Counted from the stretch's first letter, positions 31,993 through 40,479 are shown. The stretch: 41,386 nucleotides of DNA from Lachnospiraceae bacterium (GCA_022793375.1 JAAWCS010000031.1:1-41386), one strand, 5' to 3'. Program-made: numbers and translations. The notes: generated by a model not told the origin, from the letters alone.

Positions 31993-32979
31993 ATGAAAAC
32001 ACACAGCAAATGGATGGACGGGCTGGTTTACCGGCTGGATGTGATTACGGTTCTGGTGCTGGCGGCGCTGTTGGCGGTTTTCTTCTCCTGTGTAAATCCG
32101 CGGTTTTTGTCACTTCACAATCTTTACAACATGATCCAGCTGAACGCGGCGCTGATTATCGTATCGGTCGGCATGACCTTTGTCGTCATGTCCGGCAATA
32201 TGGATTTGTCGAGCGGGTCGGTCATTGTCCTGGCCGTGTCGGTGACAGGGGTCGTCTACCGCTCTACGGGAAATATCTGGCTGTCGATGGCGGCCTGCCT
32301 GGCGGTGGCCGTGGGAATCGGGCTGCTGAACGGTTTTCTGATTTCGTACTGGAAGATCAACGCCGTGATTATCACGCTGTCGTGCATGGTGTGGGCGCGT
32401 GGGCTGGCGCTGGGCATTACCGACGCAAAATCGATCGTCGTATCCAGCCCTGTCCTGCAGGCAGTCTACACGCCCTTTGCCCTGGGCTTTTTCAACCTGT
32501 CGTTGGTGATCGTTGCGCTGTGCCTTTTAGGCGGCTGGTTTTTGATGGCCAAGACCCGTTTCGGCCGTTATGTAAAAGCGCTGGGAGAAAACGAACACGC
32601 CACGCGGCTGGCCGGCGTCGATACGCGGCGGGTCAAGTGGGGGCTGTTTGCACTGGCCGGTTTTCTGGCCGGTATCGCAAGCCTTGTCGATCTGGCCCGT
32701 CTGGGGAGCGCCGTAGTGACAATCGGCAGCGGCATGGAGTTAAACGCCATCGTCGCCGTGGTCATTGGCGGCAACCGCTTATCCGGCGGCAAGGGTTCCT
32801 TTGGCAAAACCGTGGCCGGCCTGCTCTTTATGTGCATCCTTACAAACGGCCTGTCCACGATGGGAGTCACGGACGACAAGACATATCTGATCCAGGGAAG
32901 CATCATCCTGGGAGCGCTGATTTTGCAGATGCTGTCAAACCGCTTCCGCCTGCATTACCTGAGGCACGCAAACGAATAG
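31993..32979 (+). CDS. Sugar ABC transporter permease (RbsC-like), second
   Basis: A 328-residue permease with the same family layout: LIIVSVGMTFVVMSGNMDLSSG, LNGFLISYWKINAVIITLS, KTRFGRYVKALGENEHATRLAG and GGNRLSGGKGSFGKTVAGL. Two different permease genes are common in this importer branch. GAGGAGG lies 6 nt before the start, 11 bp after the first permease gene. A small ACACC-GCGAAA-GGTGT hairpin (32980-32995) follows the stop. Confidence 0.94.
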   Translation: MKTHSKWMDGLVYRLDVITVLVLAALLAVFFSCVNPRFLSLHNLYNMIQLNAALIIVSVGMTFVVMSGNMDLSSGSVIVLAVSVTGVVYRSTGNIWLSMAACLAVAVGIGLLNGFLISYWKINAVIITLSCMVWARGLALGITDAKSIVVSSPVLQAVYTPFALGFFNLSLVIVALCLLGGWFLMAKTRFGRYVKALGENEHATRLAGVDTRRVKWGLFALAGFLAGIASLVDLARLGSAVVTIGSGMELNAIVAVVIGGNRLSGGKGSFGKTVAGLLFMCILTNGLSTMGVTDDKTYLIQGSIILGALILQMLSNRFRLHYLRHANE

Positions 32980-33040
32980 ACACCGCGAAAGGTGTTCCAT
33001 AATGTCTTTGAGAATACGGACAGAAGAAAGGAGGAGTACG

Positions 33041-34114
33041 ATGTTGGAGGATACTTATGCTCACAGCCCTTTGCACAAAATGTTTGACCGGGCCGACGTA
33101 TACGGAGTCGGCTTAGACGAGGAACGGGCGGCGAAGCGGCCGGTGCGCCTGGCGATCATCGGGTGCGGCGGCGTAGGACAGAGCAAGCATATCCCGGCGA
33201 TCATGCGCCTGCGCACGATCTGGGAGCCGGTGGAGCTGGCGGCCGTCTGCATGCGAAACGAGCAGCAGGGACGCAAAATCGAGCAGACCTACCGCACAAA
33301 ATGGTACTCAGACTGCGAGAACATGCTAAAGGAGCAAAAACCCGACGGCGTGCTGGTGCTCTCGCCGGACGCACTGCACTATGAGCATACGATGGCCTGC
33401 CTGAAGCGGGGAATCCATGTGCTGGTCGAAAAGCCGATTACGCGGGATTTGTCCCAGGCAGAAGAAATGTGCCGCTATGCGGACGAGCACGGCTTAACGC
33501 TGATGACGGTATCCAACAAGCGTTACAGCCCGCCGTATCTGCGGGCGAAGAAACACGGGATTGAGAATCCGGCGATGTTTACGGGAAAATTCAACCTGGG
33601 CTACGATTATGTGGATCTGCTGGAGGGCGGGACAATTCATCTGTTCGACCTGACGCGTTATTTTATGGGCGACGTAAAAGCGCTGACAGCCGTCGGCGCC
33701 CATGCCTATGATTTTAACAAAACCGGCTATCCGTTTGACAATGCCTGTATCCTGCTGGAATTTGCCAGCGGCGCCGTGGGCACGGTCTATACGGCTTCCA
33801 CGGCCCTGAGCTTAAAGCCGTGGGAGCGGGTGGAAATCTACGGTAAAAACCGTTGGCTGGCGGTGGAGGATCAGAGAACGCTTCTCATGTACGACGACGA
33901 AACCGGGCCGACGAAATTGTACGAGCCGGTATTTCCCAACACGCTGATCTTTGACGAAGAATTCGGCGGCTTCATGGGGCTGATCGAAAATTTCTGCCAA
34001 TGCATCCGTGGAGAAGAAAAGCCGCTGGTAACCGGCTGGGACGGGCTGAAAGCCTTTGAACTGGTACAGGCCGCGCACCGGTCGCTTGCACAGCGCCGGC
34101 GGGTGGAACTGTAG
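33041..34114 (+). CDS. Gfo/Idh/MocA family NAD(P)-dependent oxidoreductase
   Basis: A 357-residue sugar or inositol dehydrogenase type enzyme. The Rossmann dinucleotide loop is LAIIGCGGVGQSKHIPAI (about residues 31-48), the EKP motif is in HVLVEKPITRD, and the C-terminal beta-sheet domain follows, with GGTIHLFDLTRYFMG near the catalytic His. It probably oxidises the imported sugar at one carbon. Start at 33041 behind AAAGGAGGAG; the frame from 33002 lacks a ribosome site. Ends 148 bp before the second repeat cluster. Confidence 0.9.
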   Translation: MLEDTYAHSPLHKMFDRADVYGVGLDEERAAKRPVRLAIIGCGGVGQSKHIPAIMRLRTIWEPVELAAVCMRNEQQGRKIEQTYRTKWYSDCENMLKEQKPDGVLVLSPDALHYEHTMACLKRGIHVLVEKPITRDLSQAEEMCRYADEHGLTLMTVSNKRYSPPYLRAKKHGIENPAMFTGKFNLGYDYVDLLEGGTIHLFDLTRYFMGDVKALTAVGAHAYDFNKTGYPFDNACILLEFASGAVGTVYTASTALSLKPWERVEIYGKNRWLAVEDQRTLLMYDDETGPTKLYEPVFPNTLIFDEEFGGFMGLIENFCQCIRGEEKPLVTGWDGLKAFELVQAAHRSLAQRRRVEL

Positions 34115-34262
34115 GCGGGGAACGGCCATGCAGGGAGAGCCGGCGGAGCCAAAGGCCTGCCGCCGCGCAAGCCTTTAGCCGCACGGGGCACAGGACAGGG
34201 AGATACAGGCCGGGAACGCCGCTTTGCCCCCGGAACGATCTGTTCAAAAAGAGGGAAATTAT

Positions 34263-34453
34263 GGTATAATGTCGCCAGACATTATACCGGCGCCGATTCG
34301 CGTCCGAGCGATAGCGAGGACATTCCTTAGCGAATCGTGTGCATCCCCCGGAGGGGGCATGTGCGAAGCACATGATGTAATGTCGCCAGACATTATACCC
34401 GGCGCTGATTCGCGTTCGAGCAAAGCGAGGACAATCCTTGGCGAATCGTGTGC
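34263..34453. repeat. Second locus of the 109-bp hairpin-rich repeat
   Basis: One 5'-truncated copy (34263-34349) and one nearly full copy (from 34350) of the family seen at 1-250. The middle dyad is extended here to 11 bp (34263-34273 with 34278-34288; loop GCCA instead of GCTA). The third arm keeps its pairing although its tip changes from GAA to GATA in one copy and its stem uses a T-G wobble in the other. The cluster separates the oxidoreductase gene from the GntR-type gene. The preceding 34115-34262 has only an AAAGGC/GCCTTT dyad and no gene. GGTATAATG at the start could supply a -10 for the regulator gene. Confidence 0.92.
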
Positions 34454-34505
34454 CCCTGCCCCAGGCAGACAACTCCAAAAAATAAAAAAGAAAGTGGGAA
34501 ACAGT

Positions 34506-35210
34506 ATGACCGCCTTTGCCCGTGTAACGAAAAGCAATCTTTCCGAACAAATTGCCAGCAGTCTGGAGGAGATGATCCTGAGCCAAAAGCTGAAATCGGG
34601 GGACAAGCTGCCCAGCGAACAGCAGCTGGCCGATCAATTCGGTTCCAGCCGCAATATGGTCCGCGAAGCAATGAAAACCTTAAAGGAGCGCGGACTGGTC
34701 GAGGTAAAAAACGGCAGCGGCGTCTATATCACGCAGCCCGGCGCGCAGACGCTGGGGAACGTGGTCAACCGGCTGGTGACGGTCGGCACGGCCTCGGAAT
34801 ACGAAGTTTATGAAGTCCGAATGGCGCTGGAGGTGCGCAGCTGCGGCCTGGCGGCGCAGAATGCGACCGACGCTGACCTGCGCCGCCTGAAAGAGCTGGT
34901 TTCGGCGATGGAGGACTGCTATCTGGACAGCGGGCAGTGGGCAAAGCGGGACTATGAATTTCATGCAGCGCTGGCCGACAGCACCGGAAATTCCCTGTTT
35001 CCCGAATTTATCCGTCCGCTCCTGGGGACGGTACATACGATTTCCGATACGCGTCCGCGAAGCGTTAAAGCGCGCCTGGACGGTATTTTACAGCATAAAG
35101 TCATCGTGGATGCGGTTGAGTCGCGCGACGCCCGCGCGGCCCGCAAGGCCATGGCAACGCATCTGCAGCACTTCCTGGCGGATTTGACCTGTGAGAAAAA
35201 AGAGGAGTAG
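34506..35210 (+). CDS. GntR family regulator, FadR subfamily (FCD domain)
   Basis: A 234-residue repressor-type regulator. The N-terminal winged HTH covers about 8-75 (GDKLPSEQQLADQFGSSRN, then LKERGLVEVKNGSGVYI) and the FCD ligand domain about 95-225, with DYEFHAALADSTGN and HKVIVDAVESRDARAA carrying likely metal-binding His/Asp. FCD regulators of sugar-acid operons respond to the acid or its keto-deoxy product. Start at 34506 with a weak GTGGGAA site; the open frame upstream only reads through the repeats. Lies within the operon it probably controls. Confidence 0.9.
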   Translation: MTAFARVTKSNLSEQIASSLEEMILSQKLKSGDKLPSEQQLADQFGSSRNMVREAMKTLKERGLVEVKNGSGVYITQPGAQTLGNVVNRLVTVGTASEYEVYEVRMALEVRSCGLAAQNATDADLRRLKELVSAMEDCYLDSGQWAKRDYEFHAALADSTGNSLFPEFIRPLLGTVHTISDTRPRSVKARLDGILQHKVIVDAVESRDARAARKAMATHLQHFLADLTCEKKEE

Positions 35211-35222
35211 GGAGGTCTGATT

Positions 35223-36353
35223 TTGAAAATTACCGATATCAAATCCTTTATCGTGTCGGCGCACAACGATAATTGGGTATATGTAAAGGTCTACAGCGAC
35301 GAAGGCATCACCGGCGTCGGAGAGTGCTCGCTGGAGACGAGGGAGCAGACGGTGAGCGCCGCGGTCGGGGAACTGAAACGCTACCTGGTGGGAAAAGACC
35401 CCTTTGAAACCGAAAAGCTGTTTTACCTGTGTTTCCGCGACGAATACTGGGGGGCCGGGGCCGTACTGACAAGCGCTCTGAGCGCGGTCGATATGGCGCT
35501 GTGGGACATCAAGGGCAAGGCACTGGGCGTGCCTGTCTACCAGCTTTTGGGCGGAAAGTTCCGCAATAAAATACGCTGCTATGCCAACCGCTGGTTCTTT
35601 GGCGGCGATACCCCGGACAAGCTGGCCCGTCTGGCCGAACGAGTTATCCGGCAGGGATATACGGCGATGAAATGGGATCCGTTCTACCGGGCGGAGCATA
35701 CGATCACGCCGGCCGAGCTGAGGGGAGTCACGGCCCAGGTGAAAGCGCTGCGCGACGCGGTGGGCTGGGACGTGGATCTGTTAATCGAAGGGCACGGTCG
35801 TTTCAACCCCTATACGGCGCTGCAGATCGCCGGTGAGCTGGCTCCCTACAAACCGTTCTTTTTTGAAGAGCCGACGCTGCCGGAAAACTTTGAAGCGCTG
35901 GCACGGGTGCGGGCCAGAAGCCCGATTCCCGTCGCGTCGGGGGAACGCTGGTGCACAAAAAGCGATTTTCGCGCGGCGATCGAGGCGGGAGCGATTGATA
36001 TCGCACAGCCGGATTTGCGGGTCTGCGGCGGTATCACCGAGGGCAAGAAGATCGCCGCCCTCTGCGAAGCCGGCCAGATTCCCGTAGCGCCGCACAACAT
36101 CCACGGGCAGATCGGCGGGGCGGCGACGCTGCAGCTGGCGGCGGCGATCCCCAACGCGTTGATTTTGGAATACAGCGTGGAAGAGATCGAGTGGAAGGAA
36201 CGGCTGTTTGACTGCCAGTACAAGCCGGTGGACGGTTACATCGAGATCGGCGACCGGCCGGGGCTGGGAATTGATTTTGACGAGAAGGTAGCGCTTCAGT
36301 ATCCGTTCCGCAATATATCGATGGTGCAGACACTGTACCCGACGGAATTTTAG
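35223..36353 (+). CDS. Enolase-superfamily (mandelate racemase/muconate lactonizing) sugar-acid dehydratase
   Basis: A 376-residue enzyme with a TTG start at 35223 behind GGGAGG. The capping domain is N-terminal (about 1-125). The barrel carries the metal ligands in LLIEGHGRFN (first Glu), FFEEPTLPEN (second) and VASGERW (third), and a late catalytic His in APHNIHGQIG. Layout recalls galactonate dehydratase, but the first ligand is Glu in an E-G-H set rather than the D-x-H of characterised DgoD, so the substrate may differ. Likely dehydrates a sugar acid to a 2-keto-3-deoxy acid for the next two steps. Confidence 0.88.
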   Translation: MKITDIKSFIVSAHNDNWVYVKVYSDEGITGVGECSLETREQTVSAAVGELKRYLVGKDPFETEKLFYLCFRDEYWGAGAVLTSALSAVDMALWDIKGKALGVPVYQLLGGKFRNKIRCYANRWFFGGDTPDKLARLAERVIRQGYTAMKWDPFYRAEHTITPAELRGVTAQVKALRDAVGWDVDLLIEGHGRFNPYTALQIAGELAPYKPFFFEEPTLPENFEALARVRARSPIPVASGERWCTKSDFRAAIEAGAIDIAQPDLRVCGGITEGKKIAALCEAGQIPVAPHNIHGQIGGAATLQLAAAIPNALILEYSVEEIEWKERLFDCQYKPVDGYIEIGDRPGLGIDFDEKVALQYPFRNISMVQTLYPTEF

Positions 36354-36370
36354 GTTACGGAGGTTCAAGT

Positions 36371-37390
36371 ATGAAGATTATTACCATGGGGGAAATTATG
36401 CTGCGCCTGATGACGCCCGGCTTTCGCCGGATTGAGCAGGCCGACCATTTTGACGCAATTTACGATGGGGACGAGGCGATTGTGGCGGCGTCGCTGGCGC
36501 GTTTCGGCATGGAGGTGGAGTATGTGACCAAGCTGCCGGACAATGCGCTGGGTGAGACCTGCTTACAGCAGCTGAGGGCCCAGGGCGTCGGCTGCCGTCA
36601 TGCGGCGCGCGGGCCGGGCCGGCTCGGCATCAATTTTTATGAGACCGGCGTGGCGATGCGGCCGCCGCGGGTCATCTACGACCGGGCCGGTTCGGCCTTC
36701 GCGCTGGCCCAGCCGGAGGACTTTGATTTTGACGCCATATTTGAGGGAGCTGACTGGTTTCACTTTGCGGGGATCACACCGGCGGTTTCGCCGCAGACAG
36801 CCAGCCTGACCCGGGCAGCCGTGGAATGCGCGCGCCGGCACGGCGTGACCGTCAGCTGTGATTTAAACTATCGCGGCAAGCTGTGGACGCCGCAGCAGGC
36901 GCAGGCCTTTATGAAGAGTATTATGGGGCAGGTGGACGTATGCATCGGAAATGAAGAGGACGCGGAAAAATGCCTGGGCTTAAAACCGGCCGGCACCGAC
37001 GTGTACGCCAGCCGGCTTGATCTGGACGGCTACCGCAGCATTTTCCGAAAGATGAAGGAACTGTACGGCTTTCGCTATATCGGCTGTACGCTGCGGGAAA
37101 GCTATTCTGCTTCGGACAACGGCTGGTCGGTACTGTGCTATGACGGGCAGGAATTTGCGCAGTCGCGCCACTACGATATCCGTCTTGTGGACCGCGGCGG
37201 CGGCGGGGCCAGCTTTGCGGCCGGCTTTATCTATGGGATACTGCGGGGACTGCCGCTTTCACAGATTGCCGAGTTTGCCGGAGCCGCGTCGGCCCTCAAA
37301 CATACGGTCTACGGCGGCATGAACCGCGTTACGGTGGAGGAGGTATGGGAACTGGCCGGCGGGGACGCGTCGGGCCGGGTGCAGAGATAG
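36371..37390 (+). CDS. PfkB-family 2-keto-3-deoxygluconate-kinase homologue with degenerate active site
   Basis: A 339-residue protein clearly related to KDG kinases: MGEIMLRLMTPGFRRIEQAD, PPRVIYDRAGSAFAL, HFAGITPAVS, CDLNYRGKLWTP and CIGNEEDAEKCLGL. Two signature sites are changed. The N-terminal GG-x-E-x-N-V-A motif reads YDGDEAIVAASLARFG, losing the Asn. The anion-hole/catalytic motif, normally G-x-G-D-S-F, reads DRGGGGASFAAG, so the catalytic Asp is Ala. The frame is intact and expressed behind GGAGG in its operon. It may be inactive, act as a regulatory or scaffold protein, or use an altered mechanism. Confidence 0.88.
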   Translation: MKIITMGEIMLRLMTPGFRRIEQADHFDAIYDGDEAIVAASLARFGMEVEYVTKLPDNALGETCLQQLRAQGVGCRHAARGPGRLGINFYETGVAMRPPRVIYDRAGSAFALAQPEDFDFDAIFEGADWFHFAGITPAVSPQTASLTRAAVECARRHGVTVSCDLNYRGKLWTPQQAQAFMKSIMGQVDVCIGNEEDAEKCLGLKPAGTDVYASRLDLDGYRSIFRKMKELYGFRYIGCTLRESYSASDNGWSVLCYDGQEFAQSRHYDIRLVDRGGGGASFAAGFIYGILRGLPLSQIAEFAGAASALKHTVYGGMNRVTVEEVWELAGGDASGRVQR

Positions 37391-37431
37391 TTTTTGAGAT
37401 ACGAAAAAAGAAAAGTCTGCGACTCCTGAAT

Positions 37432-37484
37432 GGGACTGCAAGACGACTTAAAATCCGCCGGATTTTAGGCCGTTTTGCAGTCCC
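37432..37484. terminator. Large two-tier hairpin between convergent genes
   Basis: GGGACTGCAAGACG pairs with CGTTTTGCAGTCCC (one wobble), and inside it TAAAATCC pairs with GGATTTTA. It ends the plus-strand operon and lies just past the stop of the minus gene at 37502. The 10-mer ACTCCTGAAT abuts it (37422-37431), as it does the hairpin at 40512. Confidence 0.75.
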
Positions 37485-37501
37485 TCTGCCATTTAGAACG
37501 G

Positions 37502-37924
37502 TTATACGCTCTGCTTTTTGTTTGGCTTTCTTTTGATTCTCAACAATCGGATAAAATCATCAAACAAAGAAGTGTCTGTTGGCTCAAACATCATCCATTT
37601 CCCATCATGATAGGTTTGGCTTTCATCGTAAATTCTCTGAATTTCTTCCCCGTAATTTTCCCGATCGCTTTCAAATTTTAAGCGCTCCTCTTTCCCGAGG
37701 ATAACCATGAAACCTATGCAGTTTTCTCTTGCATATAACGCGCACAGGGTTTTGCCGCCCCGGCGGTATTTATATTCATATGTCCATGCTTTGCCGCCTT
37801 GATTCCACAAACAATCCATATCATATTTTTCATCAATGAAAGCGCATAATTGTGTCCACACCTCATATAAAGGTTTTCCAACCAAAGCTGTCATCTGTTC
37901 TGCGTTCGGTATGATATCAAGCAT
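37502..37924 (-). CDS. DUF3788 family protein
   Basis: A 140-residue small cytoplasmic protein. Recognised from the DUF3788 pattern: EVWTQLCAFIDEKYDMDCLW, YEYKYRRGGKTLCALYAREN and CIGFMVILGKEERLKFE. Function unknown; the alpha/beta pattern resembles small stand-alone proteins often linked to MerR/AraC regulators. AAAGGAGG lies 7 nt before the ATG. It follows the MerR gene on the same strand and may be co-transcribed with it. Confidence 0.82.
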   Translation of the reverse strand: MLDIIPNAEQMTALVGKPLYEVWTQLCAFIDEKYDMDCLWNQGGKAWTYEYKYRRGGKTLCALYARENCIGFMVILGKEERLKFESDRENYGEEIQRIYDESQTYHDGKWMMFEPTDTSLFDDFIRLLRIKRKPNKKQSV

Positions 37925-37968
37925 GATAACCTCCTTTATAACTTTGCATTTTTTAAAGCGGGAAACCG

Positions 37969-38400
37969 TTATATTTTGTAATCCCTCACATCTGCGGGGA
38001 TTTCATCGACAGGCAGATTCTTTACGGCCTCCTCGCTTCCGGCGGCCAGCGCCGTATCATAGTACCAGCATTTATATCTCAGCGTATTTTTTGTCGCCTG
38101 CAGCGCTTCGATCTGTTTTTCCACTTCTCCCAGACGGGCATAAAACATGTCTCTGCGTTTCTCTAAGGAAGCGTCGCTCTCCCGGCACCAGATTAAAAAT
38201 TCCTTGATTGACTTGATAGACATTCCCGAAGCTTTCAGACACTCGATCACCCGGAGTGTGTTGATCTCCGTATCAGAAAAAACACGGATGCCCCCGTTAC
38301 TGCGCTCCATATTCGGGAACATGCCCTCACGGTCATAATAGCGTAAAGTGGATATGGCGATCCCGGTGGCATGAGCAACCTCGCCAATCGAATAATACAT
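37969..38400 (-). CDS. MerR family transcriptional regulator (AdhR/NmlR-like)
   Basis: A 143-residue regulator. The N-terminal winged HTH is MYYSIGEVAHATGIAISTLRYYDREGM-type (about 1-70), followed by a dimerising coiled coil (about 80-120). A single Cys lies in FLIWCRESDAS, a position similar to the aldehyde-sensing Cys of AdhR/NmlR. Start chosen at 38400 at the conserved MYYSIGE. Divergent from the alcohol dehydrogenase gene, whose promoter has the MerR-type long spacer, so activation of that gene is likely. Confidence 0.92.
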   Translation of the reverse strand: MYYSIGEVAHATGIAISTLRYYDREGMFPNMERSNGGIRVFSDTEINTLRVIECLKASGMSIKSIKEFLIWCRESDASLEKRRDMFYARLGEVEKQIEALQATKNTLRYKCWYYDTALAAGSEEAVKNLPVDEIPADVRDYKI

Positions 38401-38439
38401 AGCCCGCCCCCCTATTTGCAAAATTTTGAAAAATACCTC

Positions 38440-38500
38440 TTGACCTAAACCTAACTTTAGCTTCTATAATCATACTACACCTGAAAAACAGGTTTGTCAA
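38440..38500. promoter_or_regulatory. Face-to-face divergent promoters with MerR-type operator
   Basis: Plus strand: TTGACC (38440-38445), a 19-bp spacer and TATAAT (38465-38470); the long spacer with dyad CTAAA/TTTAG (38445-38460) is the hallmark of MerR-activated promoters. Minus strand: TTGACA (38500-38495), 17 bp and TAGTAT (38477-38472) for merR, whose start region lies over the same dyad, giving autorepression. A small ACCTG-AAAAA-CAGGT dyad (38479-38493) fills the minus spacer. Confidence 0.88.
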
Positions 38501-38574
38501 CATAAGTTTCCTGCCAAAACAAAGATTACCAAAACAAAGCTCAGGCACAACAAAAAAAGAAAGGACAATGTATT

Positions 38575-39750
38575 ATGAACATGAATTTTAATTTCAACAA
38601 TCCCACAAATCTTATTTTCGGCAGAGGTGCGCTGAATGAATTGGGAAGCCTGCCCATGCCCGGAAAAAAAGCGCTGGTGCTGATTTCTAACGGTAAATCC
38701 ACAAGGGAGAACGGCTATCTGGACCGCACGCTGAAACAGCTTGCAAAAGCAGGCGTTGAAACAGTCCTCTTTGACAAGATTATGGAAAATCCGATTAAGG
38801 ACGTAATCATGGAAGGGGCTTCTTTTGCGAGGGAAAACCAATGCGATTTTATCGCCGCGCTTGGCGGCGGAGCCGTCATTGACGCTTCGGCGGCGATTGC
38901 GGCAATGGCTGTCAATGAGGGCGACCTTTGGGACTATGTATCCGGCGGCACTGGCAAATGCAAGCCGCTTGAAAAGAAAGGGCTGCCGATTGTCGCGATC
39001 GCGACTACTTCCGGCACGGGTTCGGAGATGAACGGCTTCGGCGTTATCTCCAATTTGGAAACAAAAGAAAAAATCGGCTTTGGCGATCCGGGACTTACGC
39101 CCGTGCTGGCCGTTGTCGACCCGGAGCTTATGACGACCGTTCCTGCAAAATACACGGCATATCAAGGCTTTGACGCTCTGTTTCACAATACCGAAGTGAT
39201 GATGTCAAAAGGCGTTAATATTTTGAGCGAAGCAATCGCGCTGTCTGCGATCGAAAACATTGCAAAGTACCTGCCCCGCGCGGTAAGGGACGGAAAGGAC
39301 ATAGAAGCAAGGGAACATATTGCTTACGGAAGCACGATTGCGGGCGTCACCATGCAGCTCACCTCAACGATTGCACAGCACAGCATGGAACATTCCATGA
39401 GCGCATATCATCACAATCTCCCGCATGGCGCGGGGCTGATTTTGATTTCTAAAGCCTTTGCGGAATTTTTTATTGAGCGTCACGCCTGCGATGAACAGTT
39501 TATCAAAATGGCAAAGGCTATGGGAATTGCAGACGCCGACAAGCCGGAGGATTTTATTACCGCGCTTGTCAAACTGCAGGAGAACTGCGGCGTAGCCGAT
39601 CTGAAAATGAGCGACTTCGGTTTCTCGGCGGATGAAGCGATGACGCTTGCAAAGGGCGCGCGTTCCATGCAGGGCGGATTGTTTGAAGCCAATCCCTGCG
39701 AAATGACAGACGAGGACTGCGCCGGGATTTTTGAAAAATCGTACCGCTGA
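38575..39750 (+). CDS. Iron-containing alcohol dehydrogenase
   Basis: A 391-residue group III NAD(P)-dependent alcohol/aldehyde oxidoreductase (YqhD/BdhA-like). NAD-binding residues include AALGGGAVIDASAAI and TTSGTGSEMNGFGVI. Metal ligands are the Asp in GFDALFHN and the His cluster in TIAQHSMEHSMSAYHHNLPHG. Likely reduces toxic aldehydes under MerR control. AAAGGA lies 9 nt before the ATG. Usual length. Confidence 0.95.
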   Translation: MNMNFNFNNPTNLIFGRGALNELGSLPMPGKKALVLISNGKSTRENGYLDRTLKQLAKAGVETVLFDKIMENPIKDVIMEGASFARENQCDFIAALGGGAVIDASAAIAAMAVNEGDLWDYVSGGTGKCKPLEKKGLPIVAIATTSGTGSEMNGFGVISNLETKEKIGFGDPGLTPVLAVVDPELMTTVPAKYTAYQGFDALFHNTEVMMSKGVNILSEAIALSAIENIAKYLPRAVRDGKDIEAREHIAYGSTIAGVTMQLTSTIAQHSMEHSMSAYHHNLPHGAGLILISKAFAEFFIERHACDEQFIKMAKAMGIADADKPEDFITALVKLQENCGVADLKMSDFGFSADEAMTLAKGARSMQGGLFEANPCEMTDEDCAGIFEKSYR

Positions 39751-39813
39751 TGCGGCGGGGCGGCTGAAAAAATCCGGGCAATGGTGAAGAAAATCGGATT
39801 TGGAGGTGGATTT

Positions 39814-40395
39814 ATGCGGCAATTTGCAGCTTTTCTTTTGGTATTGGCATCTGTATTGGGAGTTTCTGCGTGCGGCAATACGAACCAGAGCGGCACAACC
39901 GCTGCCGAAATCGACACGCCAGAAAGCAAAACGGAACAGGAAGCCCCCACTTTGCGGGCAGATAGTGACAACAATAATACCGAGGTAACAAGCGAAATGA
40001 CGACAATACGGGTTATCATTAACGGGCAGGAATTTGAAGCAGTGCTGAACGATAAGGAAGCTGCAAGGCAGTTTGCAGAAATGCTTCCCTTGCAATTAGA
40101 CATGGAGGATTTACATAATAATGAAAAGTATTTTTACTTTGCCGACGATTTCGACACAGACGACCAGGAACTGAAAGAAATCCATGCAGGGGATTTGCTG
40201 ATTTATGACAATAGATGCCTTGTCCTGTTCTATGAGAGCGTTGAAACAACCTATCGATACACGCCTTTAGGGAAAATCTCCGATACGGCGGGGCTGAAAG
40301 CTGCGCTTGGAACGGGTACGGCCGCTGTCTCATTTCAGGCAGAAAATACGACAGACACGGCACGTATAGTCTTTTGGAGGAGAAGTTATTTCTGA
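39814..40395 (+). CDS. Lipoprotein with cyclophilin-like domain
   Basis: A 193-residue exported lipoprotein. The signal peptide (MRQFAAFLLVLASVLGVSAC) ends in a lipobox with Cys20, followed by a Thr/Glu-rich linker. From about residue 64 a cyclophilin-like domain follows: TTIRVIINGQEFEAVLND, MLPLQLDMEDLHNNEK, AGDLLIYDNRCLVLFYES and YRYTPLGKISDTAGLKAALG. The start at 39814 has GGAGG 7 nt upstream; an in-frame ATG at 39781 would place the signal peptide internally. The last roughly 20 residues look atypical and may derive from a nearby deletion. Probably co-transcribed with the dehydrogenase. Confidence 0.83.
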   Translation: MRQFAAFLLVLASVLGVSACGNTNQSGTTAAEIDTPESKTEQEAPTLRADSDNNNTEVTSEMTTIRVIINGQEFEAVLNDKEAARQFAEMLPLQLDMEDLHNNEKYFYFADDFDTDDQELKEIHAGDLLIYDNRCLVLFYESVETTYRYTPLGKISDTAGLKAALGTGTAAVSFQAENTTDTARIVFWRRSYF

Positions 40396-40410
40396 AATCG
40401 CCGCGCCGCG

Positions 40411-40479
40411 TGGGAAACCCTCCGCATAGAAGAAATGGATTTAATCAATGCCCTTGACCGAAACGAAAAACACGACTGA
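40411..40479 (+). pseudogene. C-terminal remnant of an aldo/keto reductase
   Basis: In frame from 40411 to the stop at 40477-40479 the translation WETLRIEEMDLINALDRNEKHD matches the C-terminal end typical of aldo/keto reductases (a short helix ending in A-L-D-x-N/G-E). The upstream part is gone and a stop lies in frame 27 bp before. Probably left by a deletion that removed a gene commonly seen with MerR and iron alcohol dehydrogenase genes. Confidence 0.55.

Noticed and set aside
31911..33002. A 363-codon plus-strand frame over the second permease
   Set aside because: It overlaps two membrane-protein genes in another frame; its translation is Gly/Arg-rich with no hydrophobic helices or family motifs.
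34224..34505. N-terminal extension of the GntR-type regulator
   Set aside because: The open frame only translates the hairpin repeats; the HTH domain begins right after the ATG at 34506.
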